A stretch of DNA of 8,376 bases from Verrucomicrobiales bacterium (GCA_028293305.1 JAQGPD010000294.1:1-8376); one strand, 5' to 3'; shown: positions 1 to 7,011, numbered from the stretch's first letter. Made by a program: numbers and translations. The notes: generated by a model from the letters alone, not told the origin.

Positions 1-1082
1 ACCAGCACTTCGTTGAAGAGCGGATTGCCAAGGCGGTTCACCTGCACCCAGGCCCCGGAGGAGGCATCGGCGGAAGTGGGGGTGCGCAGGGTGGTGCGGG
101 GACGGCTGACGGAGGCATACACGCCAACACCGGTGCCGACGGGCTGAAGCACGCCGGTGTAGGAGAAGGTCTGAGCTAGATTTGTCAGGGGAATCACAAT
201 GCCGAAATGCAGCACGTTGTATCCTTTGAAACCATCGGTGCCACTGCCGTCCTGACCGAATCCGTCGGCGGCATCGCCGTCGTTATTCAGGATGCGTCCA
301 TTGAGCAGATCGAATATGCCGGGAGTGTCACCGTAGAACCCGTCTTCGCGGGGGCCGGCGAAAGTGGTGTAAAATCCGGTGGAACCCGCCACCGGAGGTG
401 TTCCGGCCGGGAGGTCATAGGTGGTCTGGCGGGTGTAATTGTCCAAAGCAGCCCGGTTGGCGGCACCGGAAACGGCGCGTCCCGTGGCGTCATTGTATGC
501 AGGGGTCGTGTTCAATCCGACATTGGGAGGAGCGACCATGAGCGTGGTTCCGCCGGCATTCAAATCCGTCATGCTTCCTCCCACGGTGCGGGCCACGGAA
601 TAGGTTTGTGTGTAGTTTTGACGGGCATCGCCCACCGTCACGATAGGACCGGCCTCGGTGCCCAAACCATATTTAAGGATGGTATTGGTATTCTTATAGT
701 TAGCGGCGCCATTCACGGCATCCACGGCGGAAAAGCGGAAGTCATAACGCTCGGATTCCGCGCCGGTGGTCGGATTGGTGATGTGGATGGTATAGCGGGC
801 ATCCGGCGAGAAGGATTCATATTGCGCGCCGTCTCCGGGCTCGGAAAAAGGCCGCACGCTGACTTCCACCACGAGCGCGCGTTCGCCGGTGGCGGGGCGG
901 GTGCGGATGAAGGCATAGACATCCGTCAGGTTGGCCTGCGGATCGAGTTTGATCAGCGGGGCATCACTGTGACTGGAGGCCAGTGAGCGTGTGGCAGGCA
1001 GGAGGGCCACCGTCGAAACGGCGAGGACCGCCACGCTGGACAGCATGCCGTGCAGTCGGATCGGATTGATTTTTGTTTTCAT
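1..1082 (-). CDS. DUF4331 family secreted protein (partial, C-terminus beyond the left edge)
   Basis: This reading frame is open from an ATG at 1080-1082 to the left edge, giving 360 residues plus two bases with no stop. Residues 1-35 form a signal peptide: a KTK start, a hydrophobic stretch at about 13-30, and a likely cleavage near Leu-Ala-Ser-Ser (34-37). Straight after it comes the hallmark start of the DUF4331 family, SSHSDAPLIKLDP (36-48) followed by NLTDVYAF (51-58). Further family-like pieces are YTIHITN (97-103), GIFDLL (255-260), GYNVLHFGIVIPL (287-299), VGVYASVSRPR (319-329) and QVNRLGNPLFNEV (347-359). The family has no established biochemical role. It is secreted and is known mainly from sequence. 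A PEP-CTERM gene lies 50 bases upstream on the same strand, so the two may be co-transcribed. No Shine-Dalgarno is seen. The cut C-terminus prevents a check for a sorting signal. Confidence 0.88.
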   Translation of the reverse strand, partial: MKTKINPIRLHGMLSSVAVLAVSTVALLPATRSLASSHSDAPLIKLDPQANLTDVYAFIRTRPATGERALVVEVSVRPFSEPGDGAQYESFSPDARYTIHITNPTTGAESERYDFRFSAVDAVNGAANYKNTNTILKYGLGTEAGPIVTVGDARQNYTQTYSVARTVGGSMTDLNAGGTTLMVAPPNVGLNTTPAYNDATGRAVSGAANRAALDNYTRQTTYDLPAGTPPVAGSTGFYTTFAGPREDGFYGDTPGIFDLLNGRILNNDGDAADGFGQDGSGTDGFKGYNVLHFGIVIPLTNLAQTFSYTGVLQPVGTGVGVYASVSRPRTTLRTPTSADASSGAWVQVNRLGNPLFNEVL

Positions 1083-1132
1083 GGGATGGGTTGGGTTCGC
1101 GGGTTGGATTGCAGAATGAGGAAGAGTGATTT

Positions 1133-1669
1133 TCACGCGGAGCGGCGGCGGCGCAGGAGGACCGGCAGCGCGGTCAGGCCCATGAGCAGCACCGAGGGCT
1201 CGGGAACGGCCACCGCAGGAGCGTTGGTGAAACCCGTAAAGTCTTGATTCACATCGGATGCCGTGAATTCCACCACGCCCGGCGCGAAGGAGCTGGTGAA
1301 GCTGAAGCCGGACACCGTGCTGTTAGGCGCGAAGGTCTGGGGGGTGAAGTCATCCTCGTCCCAGATGAAATTCACACGAGCTCCGATGGTGTCGTAGGTC
1401 AGGCGGAAACCGGTCGGGGCGGTGATTCCCATGAGGGCGGCGCCGGGGCTGACGGGGAATGTGACCTGGATGATTTCCTCCGTGGTGCCGGCGTTGGTGA
1501 CCGAGTAATTGTAAGTGAAGAGACTGGTGCCCGCATCGAAAATCGGGGTTCCGGTCAGGATCACGGCGGATTCGGAAACTCCGGCGGATGCCAGCATCAG
1601 AGCTGCAGGAAGCAGCAGGAGGCGCGGAGTGGATAGAAAGGACAACGTGGGGGAGGATAACTTTTTCAT
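1133..1669 (-). CDS. PEP-CTERM sorting domain-containing secreted protein
   Basis: This is a 178-residue exported protein. It has an N-terminal signal peptide (MKKLSS..., hydrophobic core at about 18-30, probable cleavage around 33-36). A Thr/Ser/Phe-rich body at 36-150 looks like a small all-beta domain with no Cys. It ends in a PEP-CTERM tail: VPEPS at 155-159, a hydrophobic helix at 160-172 and a basic RRRR at 173-176. Such tails are known to be recognised by exosortase at the inner membrane and released to the outside; no exosortase gene lies in this window. An ATG at 1705 would add 12 polar residues (MDPWNPNQHHES) before the Lys-rich signal start, so the ATG at 1669 is preferred because it gives a normal signal peptide. 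The body matches no domain I can name. It is probably the first gene of a pair with the DUF4331 gene downstream. Confidence 0.88.
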   Translation of the reverse strand: MKKLSSPTLSFLSTPRLLLLPAALMLASAGVSESAVILTGTPIFDAGTSLFTYNYSVTNAGTTEEIIQVTFPVSPGAALMGITAPTGFRLTYDTIGARVNFIWDEDDFTPQTFAPNSTVSGFSFTSSFAPGVVEFTASDVNQDFTGFTNAPAVAVPEPSVLLMGLTALPVLLRRRRSA

Positions 1670-1841
1670 GGATTCGTGGTGTTGGTTTGGATTCCACGGG
1701 TCCAACGGGAATGTCCTGCGGTCGGATGCGTGATGGATGGAAATTTATTTGAATAAACGCGCCATAGGTTTTTGAACACCTCATTGGATAGCGAAAAGGT
1801 CCTGACATCGGGCTTTATGCCTCGCAGCCGCTGATTTACCA

Positions 1842-1882
1842 TGCATAAAACCCGGCCCGGTGCGGGAATCGGGCAAAATGCA
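1842..1882 (-). terminator. Imperfect palindrome, terminator- or attenuator-like on the minus strand
   Basis: The outer arms are TGCA (1842-1845) and TGCA (1879-1882). Five bases further in are CCCG (1851-1854) and CGGG (1870-1873), exactly symmetrical about 1862. An inner CCCG (1856-1859) pairs with CGGG (1863-1866) around a GTG loop. Read on the minus strand, the GC-rich hairpin is followed at once by TTTTAT, as in a weak intrinsic terminator. No minus-strand gene lies upstream for it to end, so it may instead be an attenuator in a long leader of the PEP-CTERM gene, the end of a small RNA, or a protein-binding dyad. The symmetry is seen directly; the function is inferred. Confidence 0.3.
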
Positions 1883-2033
1883 CAGTGGAGGAAATCGCGG
1901 CCGGGGAGGGACGGGGGAGGCGTGGGGGAAGGCTAAATAAGTGTTGGATGCGGAAGCTGGAGGGTTTTCCGCAGGTGCTTCTGCCGGACCCAGAATGCCG
2001 TGCTGCCCTTTCTCAGGCTTGTATTTGTGCATT

Positions 2034-2076
2034 TTGAGCGGCTTTGAGGCGGCCTTGAGCGTTGTTATGGGAACAA
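2034..2076 (+). promoter_or_regulatory. Phased TTGAG boxes and a small inverted repeat upstream of the YihY/BrkB-like gene
   Basis: TTGAG occurs three times, at 2034-2038, 2044-2048 and 2055-2059, with starts 10 and 11 bases apart, about one helical turn. It is followed by TTGTT-ATGGG-AACAA (2062-2076), a 5-base inverted repeat. TTGAGG at 2044-2049 and TATGGG at 2066-2071, 16 bases apart, could act as a weak sigma-70-type promoter with a leader of roughly 40 bases before the ATG at 2120. The spacing resembles an activator or operator array, but the boxes are short and chance is possible. Confidence 0.25.
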
Positions 2077-2119
2077 GCGTTCTCCCTTTCCTCCACCCTG
2101 AACCGGCGCTTCATGCAGG

Positions 2120-3109
2120 ATGCTGAAAACCCGTTGGCAGAATCTCCAAAACCACGCCCTCAGGCTGGCCCGGCTCGTCAAAGCCGTGCCGGGGGCCAAA
2201 TCCGTGTTGGGATTCTTCAATGCGTTCAGCGATGCGTGGACGGATGACCGGCTGCCGCGGCAAAGTGCGGCCATCGCTTATTTCGCGCTGTTTTCCATGG
2301 CTCCGCTCCTGTGGCTGGCGCAGGAAATCATTGTCAGGGTTTTGGGACCGCAGGCCATCGTGGGGGAACTGCATGTGCAGCTTTCAGGATTCATGGGCGA
2401 GCAGGCGGCGACCTCGCTGGAAAGTCTGGTGAAGGATGTGAACCCGACCCGTGGCAATAACACCACTGCCGCGGTGATAGGTGGCGCGACGCTGCTTTAC
2501 GGGGCGACCGGTGTGTTTGTGGAGTTGAAGGATAGCCTGAATCTGATTTGGGGGCTGCGCCGGCGTGAGGGACGGAGCGTGGTGCTTTTCCTGAAAGACC
2601 GGCTGTTGTCCTTCGCCATGGTGCTGGTCAGCGGAGCGCTGCTGCTGGCTTCCGTTCTGGTGTCCGGCACGTTCGCGTTGATCAAGGGGTGGATCGCGCG
2701 GGACGCCGGGATCACCGTCCCCATAGAAGCCTGGGCCCTGATCGCATTCATTGCCGCCTTCACGATCGAGACCCTGCTTTTTGCTATCATTTTCAAAGCT
2801 TTGCCGGATTTGAAGTTTCCCTGGCGCGATGTGTGGATCGGCGCACTGGTCACCGCCATGCTGTTTGAAGCGGGTAAATTCGGCCTGGGCTGGTATCTGG
2901 GCCGCACCTCCACCGTCAGCACCTTCGGCGACGCCGGATCGGTGGTGCTGTTATTGATCTGGGTGTATTATTCCTCCATGATCATCCTGACCGGAGCGGA
3001 ATTCATCGAAATCACCCAACGCCTGCGCGGCATGCCCCACGGCCGCAAACCGGCGCTGACTCCGGAAAAGAACTCCACCATTGTCCGGAACGACGGGCTT
3101 TCCAGCTGA
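2120..3109 (+). CDS. YihY/virulence factor BrkB family inner-membrane protein
   Basis: This 329-residue polytopic membrane protein matches the YihY/BrkB family in its usual length range and in its motifs in order. AIAYFALFSMAPLL (51-64) is the first conserved helix. GGATLLYGATGVFVELKDSLNLIWG (121-145) is the central motif, and FLKDRLLSF (157-165) leads into the next helices at about 166-189, 204-228 and 237-256. FGDAGSVVLLLIWVYYSSMIILTGAEF (269-295) is the last conserved helix with the terminal Gly-Ala-Glu. A charged cytoplasmic tail follows (about 300-329). The family's transport or envelope role is unsettled; older records call it ribonuclease BN, but that activity belongs to an unrelated protein. 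An in-frame TGA at 2099-2101 limits the start to the ATG at 2120, which has AGG directly abutting it, too close to serve as a Shine-Dalgarno. It is a single-gene unit, convergent with opgH. Confidence 0.92.
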   Translation: MLKTRWQNLQNHALRLARLVKAVPGAKSVLGFFNAFSDAWTDDRLPRQSAAIAYFALFSMAPLLWLAQEIIVRVLGPQAIVGELHVQLSGFMGEQAATSLESLVKDVNPTRGNNTTAAVIGGATLLYGATGVFVELKDSLNLIWGLRRREGRSVVLFLKDRLLSFAMVLVSGALLLASVLVSGTFALIKGWIARDAGITVPIEAWALIAFIAAFTIETLLFAIIFKALPDLKFPWRDVWIGALVTAMLFEAGKFGLGWYLGRTSTVSTFGDAGSVVLLLIWVYYSSMIILTGAEFIEITQRLRGMPHGRKPALTPEKNSTIVRNDGLSS

Positions 3110-3186
3110 GGTGGTTCCGCCGGGTCCGTCCCTGCGTGCTCTCGGAAAATCGCCGTGTCCGCAACTGCAAACGGGCGCCGGATTTT
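3110..3186. terminator. Convergent gap with a weak inverted repeat
   Basis: This short gap lies between two convergent genes. GAAAATC (3145-3151) is the reverse complement of GATTTTC (3181-3187), which overlaps the opgH stop codon, and CCGT...ACGG can pair inside it. The stem is only 7 bases with a long loop and is not GC-rich, so it is at best a poor two-way terminator. No other structure is apparent. Confidence 0.2.
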
Positions 3187-5316
3187 CTAACGATACAAGG
3201 CGGTGACGGGTTCGCGGGTTAGGATGTTGTATTGGCGGATGGCGGTGTCCCACCAGGCGGAGAGGCCGTCGCCGGAGCCGGACCAGAGGTCGTAGTGGAG
3301 ACGGAGCATGATGTCGGGATCATACATGACGGCGCTGAGTTCGCGTTTGTTCAGGGCGTCGGGGCCGTCTTTGACGAGGCGGCGGCGGAGGGCGTCGAGG
3401 TAGTCGCGGCTTTCCGGAGTGACGCGTTTGCGCTGACGCAACAAGCTGACGTGGAGGGCGTTGACGTAGGGATCGAGGAGGGATTGGAGCAGACCGTAGT
3501 TTTTGGCGAGTTGGGGAATGGGCGCCTCGCGGACGTGGGCGCGTTTTAGATTTTTTTCCAACTGGCTGAGGACCCAGGGGGGATTCAGCTCCTCCTTGGT
3601 GGCGAAAAATCCGCGCTTTCTGCCGCTTTGGACGCCGGCGGTGATGATGCTGAACGGGATGGCGAGGGCGATGCCGAGAAGCACGGGGCTGATCCAGAGG
3701 AAGAAGGTGGGATTCACCCAAAGGGCGAATGCGGCCCAGACGAGAGCGAACGCGCTCACGCCGGCAAATGTCAGGATGCTTTCCTCCCAGTCCACGGCAT
3801 CGTCGCCGGACCGGCGCTGGCTGGCCCATTTCACGCCGCGTCCGAGGACGGTGAAGATGACGAATTTGCTGTGAAACATCATCAGGATGGGCGCGAGGAT
3901 GGAGAAGAAAACGGTGTCCAGCGTGCAGGACCAGAAGACGGCTTTCTTGCTATGAAAGTCTTTTTCAATATCCTTCCGCGTCAGCTGCCGGAAAAGAATG
4001 AGCGCCTTCGGAACGAAAAGCAGTCCGATGGTGATGACGAGCAAAAGCAGTCCGGCGTTTTCCCCGGCGGCGATGGTTTTGTGTCCGCCGTGGCGGTCCA
4101 TGGCGGCGAGGGCGGTGGCGCATAACAGGAAAACAAACCACAGCGGCGAGGCGACATAACTGAGGATGCCGTGCAGGAAATTCAGACGCGCGAGCGGAGC
4201 CCAGCCTTTGGCGAAAAGCAGCCAGAAGTGCTGCATATTTCCCTGACACCACCGGCGGTCGCGCTTCAATGTATCAATGATAGTGGGCGGTCCCTCCTCA
4301 TAGCTTCCTTCATGAACGGGCAACAGCCAGACTTGATAGCCGGCCTTGGTCATGAGGGCGCTTTCCACAAAATCGTGGCTTAGAATGTGGCCGCCGAAGG
4401 GTTCGCGGCCGGGCAGTTCCGGGAGGCCGCAGGACTCGATGAAGGGGGCGAGCCGGATGATGGCGTTGTGGCCCCAGAAGGTGGCGTCGCCGAGCGCGAG
4501 GTAGTTCAGCCCGGCCATAAAGGGCTCGCCGTAAGCGGCATGCGCGAATTGCATGACGCGCCCGAAAAGCGTGCCGGCACCGAAAACGCGGGGCGCGGTC
4601 TGCAGGATGCCGATGTTCCGGTGCTTTTCCATGATGCGCACCATCTGCGCCAGCAAATCGCCGGACATGACGGAGTCCGCATCCAAAGCATGCAAATAGC
4701 GATAACGTTTTCCCCAACGACGGCAGAAGTCGGAGACGTTGCCGGATTTTCTATTGATGGGTTTGCGGCGCTTCCGATAAAATATGCGGCCGAATCCATT
4801 GAGCTGCCGGCAGAGTTCCAGCCACGCCAGCTCCTCCTCGACCCATTTGTTGGGGTTGTCGGAATCGGATAGGACGAAGAAGTCGAAGTGCTCCAACTGC
4901 CCGGTTTTCTCCAAGGACAGATACATCACGCGCAGGCCCTCGAAGACGCGGGAGACGTCCTCATTGTAAACGGGCATGATGATGGCGGTGGAGGCGCCGA
5001 TATTGCCCTGCCGCTCCTCCTCACTGAGGGAGCGCGCAAGATCGAACTGATCCTTCCGCCCGGTCATCAGGAAAAACAGGCCGATCATGGCGGTCCAGAA
5101 TCCGACGGAGAGTTGATAGAAAAGCGGGGTGAACACGCCGATCATGAGGAAGTCGATGGCGTTGTAGCCATTCCTCCCCAGGGAGACCGCCAGCAGCCAG
5201 ACGCCGGCCATGAGGGTGATGCCGACGACGGCGAAAAAGGTGGAACGGCGCTTCCGGATCGCGGCGGCGGTGTAGCCGGGAATATTGGAAGGAGGCGGCA
5301 GCTCGGGGGTGGTCAT
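3187..5316 (-). CDS. opgH: Glucans biosynthesis glucosyltransferase H (OpgH/MdoH, GT2 family)
   Basis: This 709-residue inner-membrane enzyme polymerises glucose from UDP-glucose into the linear beta-1,2-glucan backbone of osmoregulated periplasmic glucans. Two or three helices (about 25-45, 55-85) precede the cytosolic GT2 domain. Visible motifs are IIMPVYNED (112-120), DSD (151-153), the basic loop RKRRKPINRKSGN (181-193), the metal-binding DAD (212-214), QTAP (239-242), GHNAIIR (282-288), SHDF (313-316) with the probable catalytic Asp315, and RRWCQGN (354-360), the Q/RxxRW-type acceptor motif. More helices follow (about 383-405, 422-442, 460-490, 513-560), then a C-terminal cytosolic tail of about 145 residues. 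It is shorter than the 847-residue E. coli enzyme, mainly at the N-terminus. No opgG lies beside it. An unknown tail-anchored gene sits 76 bases upstream on the same strand. No Shine-Dalgarno precedes the ATG. Confidence 0.95.
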   Translation of the reverse strand: MTTPELPPPSNIPGYTAAAIRKRRSTFFAVVGITLMAGVWLLAVSLGRNGYNAIDFLMIGVFTPLFYQLSVGFWTAMIGLFFLMTGRKDQFDLARSLSEEERQGNIGASTAIIMPVYNEDVSRVFEGLRVMYLSLEKTGQLEHFDFFVLSDSDNPNKWVEEELAWLELCRQLNGFGRIFYRKRRKPINRKSGNVSDFCRRWGKRYRYLHALDADSVMSGDLLAQMVRIMEKHRNIGILQTAPRVFGAGTLFGRVMQFAHAAYGEPFMAGLNYLALGDATFWGHNAIIRLAPFIESCGLPELPGREPFGGHILSHDFVESALMTKAGYQVWLLPVHEGSYEEGPPTIIDTLKRDRRWCQGNMQHFWLLFAKGWAPLARLNFLHGILSYVASPLWFVFLLCATALAAMDRHGGHKTIAAGENAGLLLLVITIGLLFVPKALILFRQLTRKDIEKDFHSKKAVFWSCTLDTVFFSILAPILMMFHSKFVIFTVLGRGVKWASQRRSGDDAVDWEESILTFAGVSAFALVWAAFALWVNPTFFLWISPVLLGIALAIPFSIITAGVQSGRKRGFFATKEELNPPWVLSQLEKNLKRAHVREAPIPQLAKNYGLLQSLLDPYVNALHVSLLRQRKRVTPESRDYLDALRRRLVKDGPDALNKRELSAVMYDPDIMLRLHYDLWSGSGDGLSAWWDTAIRQYNILTREPVTALYR

Positions 5317-5392
5317 CGGGGTATGGATGAAATCTGGGGGGATTTTGGGGAGCGGAGGCGTGGGGGAACGCGGAAGCTTTTATTGGAAAATA

Positions 5393-5971
5393 CTAACGGG
5401 TGAAGGTCCACAGACCCCACGCGGCGAGCGCGGCGACGATGGCGAGCGCGGTGTAGCGCATCCAGGGGTGGCGTCCAAAAAACCCGCTGGTCTCCTCCGC
5501 GATTTCCGGCAGGGCGCCAAGATCGATGGGCCGCGGCACCATGCTGGAGACGGCGAGGTCCGGGCCGCTTTGCTGGATGGGGGCGCGCATGGCGGTGAGC
5601 ATTTCGAGCGGCGCGTCCGTGCTGTTCAGAAAGAAATCGGGATATTCATTCGGCCCGTCGCAGAGGAGAAAGGCGAGACGGCCATTGGCATCCAGCCGGC
5701 CTTCGGGGACATTGAGATCGCCGATGATGCCGCGGAGCCAGTCGCGGTGCATGCGCCGGGCTTCATGGATGGCGACGGCGGTGGGGGACTGCTCCGGGTG
5801 TTTTTCGTGGGTGACGGCGGCGCGCCGGAGGGTTTCCAAAATCAGATAGGTGCGGTGCAGACGGCTATGGATCCGGTGCGCGCGGAAATAGTCGGCCAGA
5901 CGCGCGTAGGCGTCGTTCCATTCAGCATCGTTGCCGGTTTTGGGGGAGAAGTCGATCTGCAGTTGATCCAT
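5393..5971 (-). CDS. Hypothetical C-tail-anchored membrane protein upstream of opgH
   Basis: I do not recognise this 192-residue protein. Residues 1-165 are soluble. The first part is helical and rich in Arg/His (about 18-82, with HRIHSRLHR at 32-40 and EARRMHRDW at 70-78). A stretch of shorter elements follows, containing GRLAFLLCDGPNEYPDFF (97-114) and a Pro-rich linker (about 131-160). A single helix at about 172-190 ends at the final TR, so the protein is likely tail-anchored with its bulk in the cytosol; there is no signal peptide. The frame stays open to an ATG at 6097, but the extra 42 residues are low-quality sequence read from the GC-rich intergenic region, so the start MDQLQIDF at 5971 is preferred. 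It is 76 bases upstream of opgH and in the same direction, which suggests co-expression and a possible accessory role in glucan synthesis. That role is inference from position only. Confidence 0.75.
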   Translation of the reverse strand: MDQLQIDFSPKTGNDAEWNDAYARLADYFRAHRIHSRLHRTYLILETLRRAAVTHEKHPEQSPTAVAIHEARRMHRDWLRGIIGDLNVPEGRLDANGRLAFLLCDGPNEYPDFFLNSTDAPLEMLTAMRAPIQQSGPDLAVSSMVPRPIDLGALPEIAEETSGFFGRHPWMRYTALAIVAALAAWGLWTFTR

Positions 5972-6072
5972 TGGGGAGGGCTCGTCTTGGCAGGTAGTGC
6001 GGATTCCGGATCGCGCAAGGGAAGCGCCGGAAATGGGGTGGAAAATTTGAAAAAAATTGCCGTGGCCCGCGT

Positions 6073-6097
6073 GTGGCGGTGCGCGCGCGTCCGCCAC
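6073..6097. repeat. Perfect 7-base inverted repeat (GTGGCGG / CCGCCAC)
   Basis: GTGGCGG (6073-6079) and CCGCCAC (6091-6097) are perfect reverse complements around an 11-base loop that is itself alternating GC. It lies between divergent start codons, about 100 bases from each. It could be a regulator-binding dyad or an RNA hairpin in a leader. No T-run follows on either strand, so it is not a standard terminator. Confidence 0.4.
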
Positions 6098-6133
6098 GGC
6101 CCCCCGCCGACGGGACGCGGGCCGGAGGGGGCC
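6098..6133. repeat. GC-rich inverted repeat (GGCCCCC / GGGGGCC)
   Basis: GGCCCCC (6098-6104) pairs perfectly with GGGGGCC (6127-6133), and inner CCG (6107-6109) can pair with CGG (6123-6125). It begins at the base after the previous inverted repeat ends, so the two form a tandem pair of stems. In such GC-rich sequence part of this may be chance. Confidence 0.3.
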
Positions 6134-6195
6134 GGGAGTGGCATGGAAACCGCCAGTTGACCCTGACGGGTGGAGCGGCTACCACGCCGGGACTC

Positions 6196-7011
6196 ATGAA
6201 TGAATTGCTGATCATCACGGGCGCGGCGGCTTTTGGCTACGCGCTCCGCACCTTTTCCCATCCGCTCGTCCGCAAGGCCGGGGCCTTGTGCTACCTCGCG
6301 GCCACCTACCTTGCCGGCTGGCTGTTGGCGGGTTCCCACGCCGCCGGGGCCGCGGCGGTCTGCGGCTGGTTTCTGCTGCCCTGGGTGGAGATCGTGCTGC
6401 GCGTCCGCAAGCTCCGGCTGCCGCTCACCCGCAGCCTCCGCCAACGCATGCCCCCCAACCGTGAGGATTTCCCGCACCTCCAGGAGCTTACCGGCGAGCT
6501 GGAGGAAGAGGGCTTCGAGCAAACGGACGACGCCGGGCTGGATTGGCAGCAGATGAGCCAATTCCTGCGGGTTTGTTATCACGCCCCTTCCCTCACCCAG
6601 GCGGTGATCCACCTGAATCAACAATCCAATTTCAGCGTGGTTTTTGTCAGCGTGACCTGCCGCACGCACGATGGACGCGTGATCACCACCTCGAACTATC
6701 CCTTTTCCCAAACCATGCAGTCGCCGCCCAATGTGATGCTGAACCGGGTGCCGGCCGCCGAGTCGTTTGTCGAACTCCTGGCGGAACACCGCTCGATCAT
6801 GGCCAGCCTGTGCATCGCGGAATCCGACCTCACCAGCCCGGGCGCGGAAGGACTCGCGGATCAAATGCAGGCGGATCTCGATTCCCAGGTGAAGCACAAT
6901 CTCGGGCGCGGCCTCATCGTGGAGACCGGGGACGGCACATTCCGTTATTCCTGGCGCGGATGTGTGTATCTATGGGGGCAGTTTCTGAAGGACATGGTGC
7001 GCTTTGCCTGA
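6196..7011 (+). CDS. Hypothetical membrane-anchored protein, first gene of a pair with a GT-C glycosyltransferase
   Basis: I cannot name this 271-residue protein. Its N-terminus has two or three hydrophobic helices (about 2-15, 30-46, 50-69). A basic stretch follows (RVRKLRLPLTRSLRQR, 69-84), which by the positive-inside rule puts the rest in the cytosol. An acidic segment (GELEEEGFEQTDDAG, 100-114) leads into a soluble domain at about 118-271. That domain has a well-formed mix of strands and helices: NFSVVFVSVTCRTHDGRVITTSNYPF (145-170), then PPNVMLNRV (177-185), and a TFRYSWRGCVYLWGQFLKDM end (248-267). The frame extends back to an ATG at 6073, but those residues are Arg/Pro/Gly-rich and come from the hairpin region, so the ATG at 6196 is chosen. 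The stop lies 15 bases before the next ATG, so the two are very likely one operon. A link to glycan transfer is inferred from that only. Confidence 0.8.
   Translation: MNELLIITGAAAFGYALRTFSHPLVRKAGALCYLAATYLAGWLLAGSHAAGAAAVCGWFLLPWVEIVLRVRKLRLPLTRSLRQRMPPNREDFPHLQELTGELEEEGFEQTDDAGLDWQQMSQFLRVCYHAPSLTQAVIHLNQQSNFSVVFVSVTCRTHDGRVITTSNYPFSQTMQSPPNVMLNRVPAAESFVELLAEHRSIMASLCIAESDLTSPGAEGLADQMQADLDSQVKHNLGRGLIVETGDGTFRYSWRGCVYLWGQFLKDMVRFA

Larger units (their letters stand above)
1670..2119. other. Divergent intergenic region between the PEP-CTERM gene and the YihY/BrkB-like gene
   Basis: These 450 bases must hold the promoters for two divergent units. I see no credible gene in them: the short open frames on both strands are Pro/Ala/Arg-rich and lack family features. 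The part near the minus-strand gene contains an AT-richer patch (about 1739-1800), the likeliest promoter area for the PEP-CTERM gene, although I cannot pick a clear -35/-10 pair. An imperfect palindrome lies at 1842-1882, and a cluster of TTGAG boxes with a small inverted repeat lies at 2034-2076; both are listed separately. Confidence 0.6.
5972..6195. other. Divergent intergenic region between the tail-anchored gene and the 271-residue membrane protein gene
   Basis: These 224 bases must carry promoters in both directions. An A/T-rich island at about 6041-6058 (an A4T3 run, then A7) sits in very GC-rich sequence and is the best candidate for promoter DNA. TTGACC at 6157-6162 with TACCAC at 6180-6185 (17-base spacing) would be a weak plus-strand promoter giving an almost leaderless transcript for the ATG at 6196. 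Neither assignment is firm. Two GC-rich inverted repeats occupy 6073-6133 and are listed separately. Confidence 0.5.

Noticed and set aside
207..986. Long plus-strand open frame opposite the DUF4331 gene
   Set aside because: It is Gly/Arg/Ile-rich with no family feature and lies fully antisense to a clearly coding DUF4331 frame; this is usual in GC-rich DNA.
1781..2032. Possible 83-residue minus-strand gene in the divergent gap
   Set aside because: It is Pro/Ala-rich with no start signal, domain or membrane feature, and it runs through the palindrome at 1842-1882. I treat it as noncoding.
2120..3109. Annotation of the YihY/BrkB-like protein as ribonuclease BN
   Set aside because: This is a historical misnaming. 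The sequence is a polytopic membrane protein with no nuclease motif.
5285..6160. 291-codon plus-strand open frame antisense to the opgH start and the tail-anchored gene
   Set aside because: Its composition is Gly/Arg/Glu-rich without motifs. The opposite strand has a proven OpgH start and a coherent tail-anchored protein.
6073..6195. Extended start for the 271-residue membrane protein gene
   Set aside because: The extra 41 residues are Arg/Pro/Gly-rich, come from the inverted-repeat region, and would place a charged tail before a normal N-terminal helix.
5842..6897. 351-codon minus-strand open frame opposite the 271-residue membrane protein
   Set aside because: It is a His/Arg/Gly-rich shadow. 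The plus-strand frame has a clear membrane anchor, an ordered domain and operon spacing with the GT-C gene.
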